Of a stretch of DNA of 64,000 nucleotides, positions 20,727 to 29,624 are shown piece after piece. The position numbers were made by a program, and so were the translations under genes. Under the pieces are notes generated by a model. That model had not been told where the DNA came from, did not search any database, and worked only from the letters and a program-made list of their open reading frames with translations. How positions within the stretch are numbered: the stretch's first letter is position 1; each line of letters begins with the position of its first letter. This DNA comes from Paracoccaceae bacterium (GTDB taxonomy: Bacteria > Pseudomonadota > Alphaproteobacteria > Rhodobacterales > Rhodobacteraceae), in NCBI GenBank assembly GCA_007692585.1, contig REBU01000059.1:100988-164987 (forward strand), read 5' to 3'.

Positions 20727-22343
20727 CTACATCCGGAACAGACCGAAACGCGTCTCGCTGATCGGCGCATTCAGGGCCGCCGCAATCGACAGCGCCAGCA
20801 CCTGCCGCGTCTGGCGCGGGTCGATGATGCCATCATCCCAGAGCCGGGCCGAGGCATAAAGCGGGTGCGACTGGCGCTCGAACATCTCGATGGTCGGGCG
20901 TTTGAAGGCCGCTTCGGCCTCCGCGCTCCAGCTCTCGCCCGCGCGCTCGATCGCATCGCGGCGCACTGTCGCCAGCACCCCGGCCGCCTGCGCCCCCCCC
21001 ATGACCGAGATGCGCGCATTCGGCCATGTCCACAAGAACCGCGGACCATAGGCGCGCCCGGCCATGCCGTAATTGCCCGCACCGAAACTGCCGCCCACCA
21101 GCAGGGTGATCTTGGGCACCGATGTGGTGGCCACTGCGGTCACCATCTTGGCCCCATGGCGCGCGATACCTTCATTCTCGTATTTGCGTCCGACCATGAA
21201 GCCAGTGATATTCTGCAAGAAAACCAAGGGAATCCGCCGCTGCGAACACAGCTCGACGAAATGCGCGCCTTTCACGGCCGCTTCGGAAAACAGCACCCCG
21301 TTATTGGCGATGATGCCGACGAGACACCCCATGACATGCGCAAATCCCGTGACCAGCGTTTCGCCGAAACGCGGCTTGAACTCGTCGAAGCGCGAACCAT
21401 CGACGACACGCGCGATCACTTCGCGGATGTCATAGGGCGTGCGCAGATCTGCGGGCACAAGGCCCAGGATCTCTTCGGGATCATAGGCAGGCGCGTCGAA
21501 ACTGCCCCCCCCCCCAAGACCGACCCCGAGACCGCCCACACCCGGCCCCAGACTTGCCACCGCGCGCCGCGCCAGCGCCAGCGCATGCGCGTCATCTTCG
21601 GCCAGATAATCCGCAACGCCCGACAGCCGGGTATGCACATCACCGCCGCCCAGATCTTCGGCGCTGACCACCTCACCTGTCGCGGCCTTGACCAGCGGCG
21701 GGCCGGCCAGAAAGATCGTGCCCTGCCCCTGCACGATGATCGTCACATCCGACATCGCCGGCACATAGGCCCCGCCCGCCGTGCAAGAGCCCATCACGAC
21801 GGCGATCTGCGCGATTCCCTTGGCCGACATCTGCGCCTGATTGTAGAAAATCCGCCCGAAATGGTCGCGATCAGGAAAAACCTCGTCCTGATTTGGCAGG
21901 TTCGCCCCACCGCTATCGACCAGATAAATGCAAGGCAGACAGTTTTCCTCTGCCACCTCCTGGGCGCGCAGATGCTTCTTGACCGTCATGGGGTAGTAAG
22001 TGCCACCCTTCACCGTCGCGTCATTGCAGATGATCATGCACATCCGCCCGGCCACCCGGCCAATCCCCGCAATCACCCCGGCACAGGGCGCAGCCCCGTC
22101 ATAGAGCCCATGCGCGGCAGTGCTGCCCAGTTCCAGAAAGGGCGAGCCGGGATCAAGCAGGTTCGCCACCCGGTCACGCGGCAGCATCTTGCCGCGAGCA
22201 ACATGGCGCGCGCGCGCGGTCTCGCCGCCGCCTGCACTCGCAAGGGCCTGCGCGGCCTGGATTTCCTCAAGCGCCGCGAGATGGGCCTCACGATTGGCGC
22301 GGAAACTCTCGGACCCCGTGAGCACTGAAGATAGAAGTTTCAT
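20727..22343 (-). CDS. liuB: Methylcrotonyl-CoA carboxylase beta subunit
   Basis: Carboxyltransferase subunit, 538 residues, ACCD/PCCB-type fold. The acyl-CoA site [31 protein letters not shown] is near residues 130-160. The second crotonase half has the [20 protein letters not shown] and [20 protein letters not shown] signatures, which are typical of methylcrotonyl-CoA carboxylase. A glycine-rich linker around residues 278-283 is encoded by eleven consecutive G on the coding strand. It follows the LprI-like gene by 9 bp. Confidence 0.95.
   Translation of the reverse strand: MKLLSSVLTGSESFRANREAHLAALEEIQAAQALASAGGGETARARHVARGKMLPRDRVANLLDPGSPFLELGSTAAHGLYDGAAPCAGVIAGIGRVAGRMCMIICNDATVKGGTYYPMTVKKHLRAQEVAEENCLPCIYLVDSGGANLPNQDEVFPDRDHFGRIFYNQAQMSAKGIAQIAVVMGSCTAGGAYVPAMSDVTIIVQGQGTIFLAGPPLVKAATGEVVSAEDLGGGDVHTRLSGVADYLAEDDAHALALARRAVASLGPGVGGLGVGLGGGGSFDAPAYDPEEILGLVPADLRTPYDIREVIARVVDGSRFDEFKPRFGETLVTGFAHVMGCLVGIIANNGVLFSEAAVKGAHFVELCSQRRIPLVFLQNITGFMVGRKYENEGIARHGAKMVTAVATTSVPKITLLVGGSFGAGNYGMAGRAYGPRFLWTWPNARISVMGGAQAAGVLATVRRDAIERAGESWSAEAEAAFKRPTIEMFERQSHPLYASARLWDDGIIDPRQTRQVLALSIAAALNAPISETRFGLFRM
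21505..21515. repeat. C11 homopolymer tract inside liuB
   Basis: Eleven consecutive C on the plus strand (G on the coding strand) fall inside the liuB reading frame, encoding part of a GGGG linker. Tracts this long are prone to replication or transcription slippage, and a one-base change would truncate the protein. The frame is open as written. Confidence 0.8.
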
Positions 22344-22352
22344 GCCAGCCCC

Positions 22353-22847
22353 TCACTGCCCCCCCTGAAACACCGACCAGAGGTAAAGCGTCTGATCCGC
22401 GGTCAGCTGCATCACGCAGCCCAGAAAACTCGGGCTGGCGCCTGTGCCCCCATGCCATTGCGCAGCCTCGAACCCGCAACGCGCATCGCGAAACCCGATC
22501 CAGGCGCGCTGCATGTCGCGCAATTGCGCCACCATGGCGGGCGCGCCCTCAAACCGCGCAGCATCCTGCGCGGCATAGTCCGCGCGCAACATCTGATAGG
22601 CGTCATTCAGCTTGGCGTCCCAGAGGTCGAATTCTTCCCCCAGACAGAAACTCATGCCGACTGTTGTCTCGCCCATCGGCTGCGCCATGCAGGCCGACGC
22701 CGCAAGCCCGATACAGTCATAAGACTGCGCGCCGTCGCTGACCTGCTGCAGACATGACAGGGTCGGGTCGGGATCAAAGACCAGATCGGACGCCAGCCCC
22801 GGCGCTGCGATCATCGCGATTGCCGCAGACAGGACGCCGCCCCTCAC
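22353..22847 (-). CDS. LprI-like (DUF1311) periplasmic protein
   Basis: 164 residues with a signal peptide (cleavage near GLAS-DL) and a DUF1311/LprI-type core. Its pattern is [35 protein letters not shown], then [19 protein letters not shown], and a final Cys in [16 protein letters not shown]. Members of this family include lysozyme inhibitors and enzyme-stability lipoproteins. The start is a GTG that overlaps the isovaleryl-CoA dehydrogenase stop (GTGA), so it is translated with the leucine operon although it has no obvious role there. Confidence 0.8.
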   Translation of the reverse strand: MRGGVLSAAIAMIAAPGLASDLVFDPDPTLSCLQQVSDGAQSYDCIGLAASACMAQPMGETTVGMSFCLGEEFDLWDAKLNDAYQMLRADYAAQDAARFEGAPAMVAQLRDMQRAWIGFRDARCGFEAAQWHGGTGASPSFLGCVMQLTADQTLYLWSVFQGGQ

Positions 22848-24007
22848 CCCATTGCCCCCATCAACTCGCGCCCGACCAGCATGCGCCGGATCTCGGACGT
22901 GCCCGCGCCGATCTCCATCAGTTTCGCGTCGCGGAACAAACGCGCCACGGCGCTGTCATTCATGAACCCGGCGCCGCCCATCGCCTGCACCGCCTGATGC
23001 GCCTGTTTCATCGCCTCTTCCGACGCATAAAGCACACAGGCCGCCGCATCGGCGCGCGTGACCTGGCCCCGGTCGCAGGCCTTGGCGACCTCATAGACAT
23101 AGGCACGCGCGGAATTCATCGCCGTGTACATATCCGCGATCTTGCCCTGCATCAGCTGGAAACTGCCAATCGGCTGGCCGAATTGGTGGCGGTCGCGCAG
23201 ATAGGGCATGATCTCATCCAGACAGGCCGCCATGATGCCTGTGCCAATGCCCGAGAGCACCACGCGCTCGTAATCGAGCCCCGACATCAGCACCCGGACA
23301 CCGCGCCCTTCTTCGCCCAGAATATTCTCGAAGGGCACTTCGACATCCTGGAAGACCAGCTCTGCCGTGTTCGAGCCCCGCATGCCCAGCTTGTCGAAAT
23401 GCGGGCTCGTCGAGAAACCGGCCATGGATTTCTCGATCAGAAACGCCGTGATCCCCTTGCTGCCCGCGCCCGGATCCGTCTTGGCATAGACCACCAGCAC
23501 ATCGGCATCCGGCCCGTTGGTGATCCAGTATTTCGTCCCGTTCAGGATGAAACGGTCATTCTTCTTTTCTGCCCGCAGCTTCATGCCCACGACATCCGAT
23601 CCTGCACCGGCCTCCGACATCGCCAGCGCACCGACATGCTCCCCCGAAATCAGCCCCGGCAGATAGCGTGCGCGCTGCGCCTCCGTCCCGTTCAGCTTGA
23701 TCTGGTTCACGCAAAGATTGGAATGCGCCCCATAGCTCAGCGAGACCGATGCCGAGGCGCGGGCGATCTCCTCAATGGCGATAACATGCGCCAGATAGCC
23801 CATCCCGGCTCCGCCCATGTCTTCGGGCACCGTGATGCCCAGAAGCCCCAGCTCCCCCATCTCGCGCCACAGCGCATGCGGAAACTGGTTCGACCGATCA
23901 ATCTCGGCGGCCATGGGCTTCACACGCTCCTGCGCCCAGCGATGCACCATCTCGCGCAAAGCGTGCACATCTTCGCCCAGGTCAAATGCCATGGATGCCG
24001 TGAACAT
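22844..24007 (-). CDS. liuA: Isovaleryl-CoA dehydrogenase
   Basis: FAD acyl-CoA dehydrogenase oxidising isovaleryl-CoA to 3-methylcrotonyl-CoA; about 387 residues. The acyl-CoA dehydrogenase signatures [20 protein letters not shown] (about residues 130-150) and the C-terminal [42 protein letters not shown] are present. [13 protein letters not shown] holds the glutamate that fits the isovaleryl-CoA family's base. I chose the ATG at 24007 because GGAGGA is 8 nt upstream. It is the first gene of the operon. Confidence 0.95.
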   Translation of the reverse strand: MFTASMAFDLGEDVHALREMVHRWAQERVKPMAAEIDRSNQFPHALWREMGELGLLGITVPEDMGGAGMGYLAHVIAIEEIARASASVSLSYGAHSNLCVNQIKLNGTEAQRARYLPGLISGEHVGALAMSEAGAGSDVVGMKLRAEKKNDRFILNGTKYWITNGPDADVLVVYAKTDPGAGSKGITAFLIEKSMAGFSTSPHFDKLGMRGSNTAELVFQDVEVPFENILGEEGRGVRVLMSGLDYERVVLSGIGTGIMAACLDEIMPYLRDRHQFGQPIGSFQLMQGKIADMYTAMNSARAYVYEVAKACDRGQVTRADAAACVLYASEEAMKQAHQAVQAMGGAGFMNDSAVARLFRDAKLMEIGAGTSEIRRMLVGRELMGAMG

Positions 24008-24026
24008 CGCGCAATTCCTCCTCAAC

Positions 24027-24040
24027 TGAACGATTGTTCA
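24027..24040. promoter_or_regulatory. Operator-like palindrome at the liu transcription start
   Basis: TGAAC-GATT-GTTCA is a perfect 14-bp inverted repeat placed directly after the -10 box and about 20 bp before the liuA ATG. That is where a repressor would block initiation. It has the look of a TetR-family site; no such regulator gene lies next to it. Confidence 0.5.
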
Positions 24041-24069
24041 TTTATTGCGCCTCAAGATCGCGCTGTCAA
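24041..24069 (-). promoter_or_regulatory. Promoter of the leucine-degradation operon
   Basis: On the minus strand a perfect TTGACA (24069-24064) is followed by 17 bp and AATAAA (24046-24041). This is the best housekeeping promoter in the window. It would give a short leader of about 30 nt containing the palindrome and the GGAGGA ribosome site. Confidence 0.65.
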
Positions 24070-24939
24070 ATGATTCCTGCAAAACCGCAGCATACATCCA
24101 GGGATCGCTGGCCTGCAGCTGAACGGGACTGATGGGCCAGATGTCCTCCCAAGCAGCCCGCCCGATCACTTGCAAGCGGTCGATACCATAGCCGATGGGT
24201 TTCCTCGGAAGTCACGCAACCCGCTGTAACCTATCGTGGCCGCAAGGATATTTTGCGCCAACCCGGCAACCACGTTTGCGCAACATGCTCTGACGCAAAG
24301 CACAGGTCCATAAGACCACTGGTTCGCTGCCAAAACGAACGAGACAGGCGGCCAATCCGCTACCCGCCAAAACGCATCCACCCCGCCGTTTCCGGAAACC
24401 AGGACAGCGCCCTGTGGCACACCACGCAGGCGCGGTCCACGCGGACCCTTCCGGCCCACAGCGCCGACATCTTTACGCAGGACGGACAGATCGCTCCGAT
24501 CCAACCAAGCGACATCAGCGGAGCCGCCGCGCAAGCAAGCTTATCCTGACGAGCTGAGCTTGCCGGACGCGTCTTTGCCGGATCTCGCAGACCCAATTGA
24601 CAGCATATCCGCCTTCGAGGCACGCCTGAACCACTCTGGCGGATCTCCCAAGATGACGCGACACGTTCGCAGTACGATGGCCTCGCGCCTGCTCGCATTA
24701 TCACAAGGGTGGTTCAGGCTGCGGCCGCTTCCGGCTGGCCCCCGCGTCTGCGATGCGGAAGCCAAACTGAAGCCTCACCTCTGTTCCGCCGGCAAAGGCA
24801 GTCGCGCGCGCGAAAAAAACGCGCCGCCGGGGTTGTTATGTACGTTTGACGCCATCACAGAAACCGACTTCAAAACAGACCACGCCAAACCATCGTCACG
24901 CAAACCTCGAGAGCGCCAAGCATCCCGCCCGCATGGAGC
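24070..24939. other. About 870 bp without a supported gene between the liu and flagellar operons
   Basis: Open frames of 60-165 codons exist on both strands here (for example 24253-24549 and 24560-25054, plus). None has a recognisable domain, a ribosome site I trust or rhodobacterial third-position bias, and the longest runs into the antisense of fliL. The stretch could be a decayed gene or a lineage-specific spacer. No repeat or RNA gene was seen. Confidence 0.5.
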
Positions 24940-25407
24940 TTACCCGCCTGATCTGAGCAGATCCGTGATCAGGACACCAAACACAACCTGCGGTCCTACA
25001 GTCTTCTGCGCGGCTTCCAGCAACGACCGTCTGAGATGCGTCAGACTGCTATGATCCGTGAAGACGCCCGTGAACCCCCCCAGATTGGCGTGATCGAACA
25101 TCACCTGCAACAAGGCATCGCGCAACCGGGCAGTATTGGCGGTGACCGCAGCCTGCTGCCCCTCGGAGACTTCCAATGCCAGCCTGATGACGATCACTGA
25201 AGTGATCCGGTCCTCTGCAATCAGCGGCACCATGAATTGATTTGTGAACTCAAATACCGTGAGCGTGTCACCCTCTGGCAGAACGGGAGCTGCAACCATC
25301 TCGCTTTCCTCATCGAGAGGTTCAGGCGCAGGACGCAGGAAAAATCCCGCGCCAACACCAGCACCGGTCCCGATCAAAATCAGCAGCAGCGGGATGAGCT
25401 TTCCCAT
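24940..25407 (-). CDS. fliL: Flagellar basal-body-associated protein FliL
   Basis: 155 residues. A single N-terminal membrane helix (LIPLLLILIGTGAGVGAGFFL) is followed by a periplasmic domain of FliL type, TNQFMVPLIAEDRITSVIVIRLALEV in the middle and HLRRSLLEAAQKTVGPQVVFGVLITDLL at the end. It associates with the stator and supports motor torque. It is the last gene of the flagellar operon; fliP, which often follows, is absent here. Confidence 0.88.
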   Translation of the reverse strand: MGKLIPLLLILIGTGAGVGAGFFLRPAPEPLDEESEMVAAPVLPEGDTLTVFEFTNQFMVPLIAEDRITSVIVIRLALEVSEGQQAAVTANTARLRDALLQVMFDHANLGGFTGVFTDHSSLTHLRRSLLEAAQKTVGPQVVFGVLITDLLRSGG

Positions 25408-25434
25408 TTCGGCGTCCTTTCAGGAACATTCTTC

Positions 25435-26172
25435 TCAGAATGGAGAAATGATATCGGTGATCTGAGCCCCATAAGAGGGCTGTTGCACATTCGAAATGAT
25501 CCCCCGCCCACCATACGAGACGCGCGCGCCAGCGATCTTGTCATATGTGATCTCGTTCTGACGCGAAATGTCTTCCGCCCGCACGTAGCCCGTGACCAAC
25601 AACTCGCGTAATTCGTGATTGACGCGCACTTCCTGGCGCCCTTCGATCCGCATGACACCGTTTGGCAAGCGCTCCACAACAGTCGATGCAACGCGCAGCG
25701 TCAGTTTCTCATTGCGGCGCACCGAGCCGTTGCCTGAAAATGAGTTCGAGCCGGTCGTTTCAATCCCTGCAGCCAGCGAAATTCCGCCGGGCAACCGACG
25801 GTCGATCGCTTGGGGAATCCCGAACAGCTGCGGCGCGGCCATACTGCTGGACCCCGAACGCCCGCGCGAGGTCGTGTTCGAAATTTCAGCACTGTCATTG
25901 ATTTCGATCACGACGGTCATGATGTCGCCGGGACGGCTGGCCCTGCGGTCACCGAGCAGCGAACGCTGATTGGCAGACCAAAGAGACGCGCCGTCAATAG
26001 GGCGCGACGGCTCTGCGATGTCGGGCAAAGGGATCCGATAGAGCGCTGCATGCTCGACACTCTCTTCCGTCGGCGAGAAGACAGGCGCGCGGCCTACCTC
26101 GCTCAAGGGTGAACAGCCCGCGACAGACAGCACAAGCAAAGATGAAGTCAAAAACCGATACATCCTGATCAT
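25435..26172 (-). CDS. flgH: Flagellar L-ring protein FlgH
   Basis: Outer-membrane L-ring lipoprotein. The 245 residues start with a signal ending in lipobox VAGC (Cys about residue 21). FlgH hallmarks are SLWSANQRSLLGDRRASRPGDIMTVVIEINDSAEISN and the C-terminal LLVTGYVRAEDISRQNEITYDKIAGARVSYGGRG. Starts at 26172 or 26163 are both possible. The 27-bp gap to fliL has no notable feature. Confidence 0.95.
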   Translation of the reverse strand: MIRMYRFLTSSLLVLSVAGCSPLSEVGRAPVFSPTEESVEHAALYRIPLPDIAEPSRPIDGASLWSANQRSLLGDRRASRPGDIMTVVIEINDSAEISNTTSRGRSGSSSMAAPQLFGIPQAIDRRLPGGISLAAGIETTGSNSFSGNGSVRRNEKLTLRVASTVVERLPNGVMRIEGRQEVRVNHELRELLVTGYVRAEDISRQNEITYDKIAGARVSYGGRGIISNVQQPSYGAQITDIISPF

Positions 26173-26207
26173 TTCCCTTCAGAACAGGCTTCGTTAAACA
26201 GATGACG

Positions 26208-26645
26208 TCAGTTTCGGCCCGGAGACCCGTGTACTTCGACCAAACCCGAAGCGCTTACTGTCGCTTGAACAGTCTGGCGTGAGGCGAGGTTCATCACTGA
26301 AATCTGATCCCCCAATCCCGCACGCGAGAGCGCCCGCCCCTCAGACAGGATCGTCAAACCATTGCTGCGATAGACCATGCGCACGACCTCGTTTCGCTCG
26401 ATGACCGCTGCCGGACCCAGATCCGAGAGCCGCACAGGCCTTCCAGGATAGATCGCAACACGGGTTTCCAGACCGATGACGGCCACAGGATCTTGCGCTG
26501 CACCCGTCACGGCGGGCGCAGCGAAGGTCACGTCGCCTACGCTGATGACCTCGTTTGCCCGGATCAATCGTGTTGCAACCAGAGATTCGGCCTGCGCGAA
26601 CAGGACCGAAGGCCAGAGCGCCAACACGATCAGCAGCCAGCGCAT
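26208..26645 (-). CDS. flgA: Flagellar P-ring assembly chaperone FlgA
   Basis: Periplasmic chaperone for P-ring assembly, about 145 residues. It has a signal peptide (WLLIVLALWPSVLFAQA) and the SAF-like domain VATRLIRANEVISVGDVTFA. The C-terminal FlgA core is NEVVRMVYRSNGLTILSEGRALSRAGLGDQI. It is shorter than enteric FlgA, as usual in alphaproteobacteria. The ATG at 26645 overlaps the flgG stop (TGATG); a GTG one codon earlier is possible. Confidence 0.9.
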   Translation of the reverse strand: MRWLLIVLALWPSVLFAQAESLVATRLIRANEVISVGDVTFAAPAVTGAAQDPVAVIGLETRVAIYPGRPVRLSDLGPAAVIERNEVVRMVYRSNGLTILSEGRALSRAGLGDQISVMNLASRQTVQATVSASGLVEVHGSPGRN

Positions 26646-27430
26646 CACCGCACCTGGGTCGTGGCGGCCATCATCTGATCTGCGGCCGTGATCACCTTGG
26701 AATTCAACTCATACCCTCGCTGCGCCTTGATCAGCTCGGTCATTTCGCGCACCGGATCCACAGAGCTTTCTTCCAGATATCCCTGCCGCAATGTGCCCAG
26801 CCCATCCGTGCCGGGAATAGCGACATTGGCCGGGCCGGAGGCTTCTGTTTCCATGAACAGGTTTGAGCCGATCGCCTCCAGGCCCTTTTCATTGGAGAAC
26901 CCCGAAAGTGTCAGCTGACCCAATTGTTGCGGCTGAACCTGACCTGCGAAATATCCGAAAATCTCGCCCTGCGCGTTGATCGAAATCGAGCGCACATCAT
27001 TGGGGATCACGATGCCAGGGATGACCTCGAAACCGTCAGAGGTCACGATCAACCCGTCGCCCGTCCGTTTGAGCCCCCCGTCGCGCGTATAGGCAGGCTG
27101 ACCATCGGGCAGCGTGACTTCCAGATAACCACGCCCCTCGATCGCCAGATCCAGATCCCCCCCTGTAAAAGTGGACGCGCCTTGCTGGATCTGCATGCTG
27201 ACCGCCGAGGGCCGCACGCCCAGACCGACCTGCACCCCGGTCGGCAGGACAGTGCCATCGGCGGCCGAAATCGACCCGGGACGCGCGAATTGCTGGTAAT
27301 GCAGATCCGCGAAATCGGCGCGGCGGGCATTGTAGCCGGTCGTGCTCATGTTCGAGAGGTTGTTGGCAATCGTGTCAACGCGCATCTGCTGCGCGCTCAT
27401 CCCGGTTGCAGCGATATGAAGTGATTTCAT
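26645..27430 (-). CDS. flgG: Flagellar distal rod protein FlgG
   Basis: 261 residues, the standard FlgG length. The N-terminal rod motif is AATGMSAQQMRVDTIANNLSNMSTTGYNARRADFADLHYQ, with TGVQVGLGVRPSAVSMQIQQGA, typical of FlgG. The C-terminal helix is LEESSVDPVREMTELIKAQRGYELNSKVITAADQMM. It builds the distal rod passing through the L and P rings. Confidence 0.97.
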   Translation of the reverse strand: MKSLHIAATGMSAQQMRVDTIANNLSNMSTTGYNARRADFADLHYQQFARPGSISAADGTVLPTGVQVGLGVRPSAVSMQIQQGASTFTGGDLDLAIEGRGYLEVTLPDGQPAYTRDGGLKRTGDGLIVTSDGFEVIPGIVIPNDVRSISINAQGEIFGYFAGQVQPQQLGQLTLSGFSNEKGLEAIGSNLFMETEASGPANVAIPGTDGLGTLRQGYLEESSVDPVREMTELIKAQRGYELNSKVITAADQMMAATTQVR

Positions 27431-27449
27431 CTGGGCAATCCTTTATGTG

Positions 27450-28166
27450 TTAACGACCAAGGGTCTGGACAACGGACTTGATGCGCTCGTCTTCGCTTTC
27501 GAGGAATTTCATCCCCCTCTCATATGCACGCTGCACCTCGATCATCCGGGCCAGCTCGATGATCGGCTCGACATTCGAATCCTCGATAAACCCTTGCAGC
27601 ACAGCCGGCGCGAGGACCGGCTCCACCTCGCCATCCACAAAGAACAGTGTCCCCGCCTGGCGTGACATCGTGACCGGATCGACCGGGCGCACGATGCCGA
27701 CCTGCGCAACCGGCACGCCATCAGCCGAGAGCGTGCCGTCGCGCGCCAGCCCGATATTGCGCGCGTCAGGCGGCACGAAAATCGGTGCGCCCCCAAGGTC
27801 CAGAACCCGGTGCCCGTCCATATTGACCAGTTCACCGGCTTCATTGGGTGTGAAGATCCCCGCGCGGGTCAGACGCGGCCCCTGCGCGGTTTCGACCTGG
27901 AAAAACCCTTCGCCTTCGATAGCCATATCGAAACTGCCGCCAGTCATCGAAAGCCCGCCCTGGAGCTGATAGGTCTGGCGCGTATTGCCCAGCGCCATCG
28001 ACAGGGACGGTTCATGGCGTTCGGCACCGACCACGAATTCGGAAAACACCACCCCTTCGCGCCGAAATCCTGCAGTCGAGCTGTTTGCAATATTATGCGC
28101 GATCACCTGCATCTCGCGTCGCAATCCAGAGAGGCGTGTCAGGGCGATATATCCGGCATTATCCAT
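27450..28166 (-). CDS. flgF: Flagellar proximal rod protein FlgF
   Basis: 238 residues. The N-terminus YIALTRLSGLRREMQVIAHNIANSSTAGFRREGVVFSEF and the C-terminal GFIEDSNVEPIIELARMIEVQRAYERGMKFLESEDERIK show an axial rod protein of FlgF type, shorter than FlgG and lacking the GVQVG motif. It lies between fliQ and flgG. Confidence 0.93.
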   Translation of the reverse strand: MDNAGYIALTRLSGLRREMQVIAHNIANSSTAGFRREGVVFSEFVVGAERHEPSLSMALGNTRQTYQLQGGLSMTGGSFDMAIEGEGFFQVETAQGPRLTRAGIFTPNEAGELVNMDGHRVLDLGGAPIFVPPDARNIGLARDGTLSADGVPVAQVGIVRPVDPVTMSRQAGTLFFVDGEVEPVLAPAVLQGFIEDSNVEPIIELARMIEVQRAYERGMKFLESEDERIKSVVQTLGR

Positions 28167-28169
28167 GAT

Positions 28170-28436
28170 TCAGTTTCCGACGATCTGCGGCACGATTTCC
28201 TGCTGGAAGAAATCAACCAATGTGGTGGTCATGAAGCTCATCGAGACCCAGAAAACGAGCACGATCGCCGCCAGTTTCGGCACGAAGGTCAGGGTCATCT
28301 CCTGGATGGAGGTGAGCGCCTGAAACAGCCCGACCGAGACGCCCGAGATCAGCGCTGCCAACAAGATCGGCGTGGAAATCAGGGTCGCAACCCAGAGGCC
28401 CTGGCGCAGCGTGTCGAAAAAGACGGTCTCCTGCAT
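28170..28436 (-). CDS. fliQ: Flagellar export gate protein FliQ
   Basis: 88-residue membrane protein of the flagellar type III export gate, with two hydrophobic helices (VATLISTPILLAALISGVSVGLFQA and LAAIVLVFWVSMSFMTTTLVDFF) joined by SIQEMTLTFVPK, the family's conserved loop. It is 3 bp from both neighbours, fliE upstream and flgF downstream. fliP and fliR, its usual partners, are not in the window. Confidence 0.95.
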   Translation of the reverse strand: MQETVFFDTLRQGLWVATLISTPILLAALISGVSVGLFQALTSIQEMTLTFVPKLAAIVLVFWVSMSFMTTTLVDFFQQEIVPQIVGN

Positions 28437-28439
28437 GGC

Positions 28440-28730
28440 TCAGACCGGCATCCGCAGGATTTCCAGATAGGCCTCGACAACCTTGTCACGCACCGCAACG
28501 GCAGTTTCGACCGCTAGCTCGGTTGCAGCCAGCGCTTCGACCAGAGCATGGGGATCAGCCCCCGAGATCATGGTATTCGTCGCCGCCGTTTCCGCGCGGT
28601 GCATCTCGGTTGCGAACTGGCCGAGCGCCGCGCCAAAGGCGGCTTCGCTGCGCGGGCTGGTCGGGGCGGGCGCAGCGGCGCTTCGGGCCAGATCATAACT
28701 CTGGACGGCAAGATTTGCGGCAATGGTCAT
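28440..28730 (-). CDS. fliE: Flagellar hook-basal body protein FliE
   Basis: 96 residues. FliE links the MS ring to the proximal rod and is exported early. The C-terminal half AATELAVETAVAVRDKVVEAYLEILRMPV is the conserved helix. I chose the ATG at 28730, with AAAGGA 10 nt upstream, rather than a TTG at 28739. Confidence 0.9.
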   Translation of the reverse strand: MTIAANLAVQSYDLARSAAAPAPTSPRSEAAFGAALGQFATEMHRAETAATNTMISGADPHALVEALAATELAVETAVAVRDKVVEAYLEILRMPV

Positions 28731-28757
28731 GGGGGTCAATTCCTTTCTGGAACAGGG

Positions 28758-29150
28758 TTAACGGCGCAGCAGGTCCAGCAGCCCCTGGGCCATCTGCCGG
28801 GTCTGATCAAACATGCGAAGATTGGCCTCATAGCTGCGGCCGGCCTCGCGCGCATCGGCCACTTCGATCATCAGATCGACCGTCGATCCGAGGTAAAATC
28901 CGGTTTCATCCGCAAGCGCATGGCCAGGGTCATAAACCCGTGGCAATTCGCGCCGATCAAGCTGCACAGGCCCCGTCGACACCCGCGAGGTGCCCGTTGC
29001 GCGGTCCAGTTCCGTCCGGAAATCAATTGTCTTGCGCCGATATCCCGGCGTGTCGGCATTCGCGATATTTTCAGAAACGTGGCGCAGACGACGTGCCTGG
29101 GCTTCCATCCCCGACGCACTGACGCCGAAACTGTCAAACAGACTACTCAT
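28758..29150 (-). CDS. flgC: Flagellar proximal rod protein FlgC
   Basis: 130 residues. The N-terminal VSASGMEAQARRLRHVSENIANADTPGYRRKTIDF motif and the C-terminal VDLMIEVADAREAGRSYEANLRMFDQTRQMAQGLLDLLRR helix are diagnostic. It follows flgB by 11 bp. Confidence 0.96.
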   Translation of the reverse strand: MSSLFDSFGVSASGMEAQARRLRHVSENIANADTPGYRRKTIDFRTELDRATGTSRVSTGPVQLDRRELPRVYDPGHALADETGFYLGSTVDLMIEVADAREAGRSYEANLRMFDQTRQMAQGLLDLLRR

Positions 29151-29161
29151 TGCCCCCCCCC

Positions 29162-29542
29162 TCAGCGACCAAGCGCGGTGCGCAAAACGGAGCGGGCGGA
29201 CCCGTAGACCGCCAGCGCGAGTTCATGACTTTGTTTGTTTTGCGCCCCGCGCATCATCTCGCGCTCCAGCGAGACGGAATTGCCATTGGGCGAAAGCGCC
29301 GGGGCTGTGCGATCCACCTGCGCAACATGATGCGCATGCCCGACCTGCCAGTCCAGATGCGAGACACGCGTCGCGGCAAGCCGGGTCGGCTGGTGATATG
29401 TTGCGCCGAAATCTGCCAGATCGCGGGCACGGAAGCCGGGCGTGTTGGCATTGGCGATATTCTCGGAAATCGTCACCTGCCGGGCCGCGGAATGCCGCGC
29501 CATCGCCTGCGCCATGCGCATCACATCGGGTATCTCGAACAT
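29162..29542 (-). CDS. flgB: Flagellar proximal rod protein FlgB
   Basis: 126 residues. ARQVTISENIANANTPGFRARDLADF is the conserved axial-protein motif, and the C-terminal SLEREMMRGAQNKQSHELALAVYGSARSVLRTALG helix matches FlgB. I chose the ATG at 29542 because GGGAGA lies 7 nt upstream, not the longer open frame from 29572. It is the first gene of the minus-strand flagellar operon. Confidence 0.95.
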   Translation of the reverse strand: MFEIPDVMRMAQAMARHSAARQVTISENIANANTPGFRARDLADFGATYHQPTRLAATRVSHLDWQVGHAHHVAQVDRTAPALSPNGNSVSLEREMMRGAQNKQSHELALAVYGSARSVLRTALGR

Positions 29543-29624
29543 GAGGGTTTCTCCCATCAACTCATGCACCAATCTTTAAGGGTGATTCGATTAAGGATCG
29601 GTAAGCAAGCTGCAGAAAGCCGAG
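29543..29624. promoter_or_regulatory. Divergent flgB/fliI control region
   Basis: This 82-bp gap must hold the starts for both flagellar transcripts. It contains a direct repeat TTAAGG...TTAAGG (starts 15 bp apart) with two TTAA half-sites 11 bp apart. CtrA controls flagellar genes in several alphaproteobacteria through TTAA pairs 7 bp apart. The spacing here does not fit, so the regulator remains open. Confidence 0.4.

Noticed and set aside
24253..24549. 98-codon plus-strand frame in the gap between the liu and flagellar operons
   Set aside because: No ribosome site, no recognisable domain, and unbiased codon positions. The next frame (24560-25054) runs into the antisense of fliL.
29543..29624. 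Canonical CtrA box in the flagellar control region
   Set aside because: The two TTAA motifs are 11 bp apart rather than 7 (or 6), so the consensus is not met.
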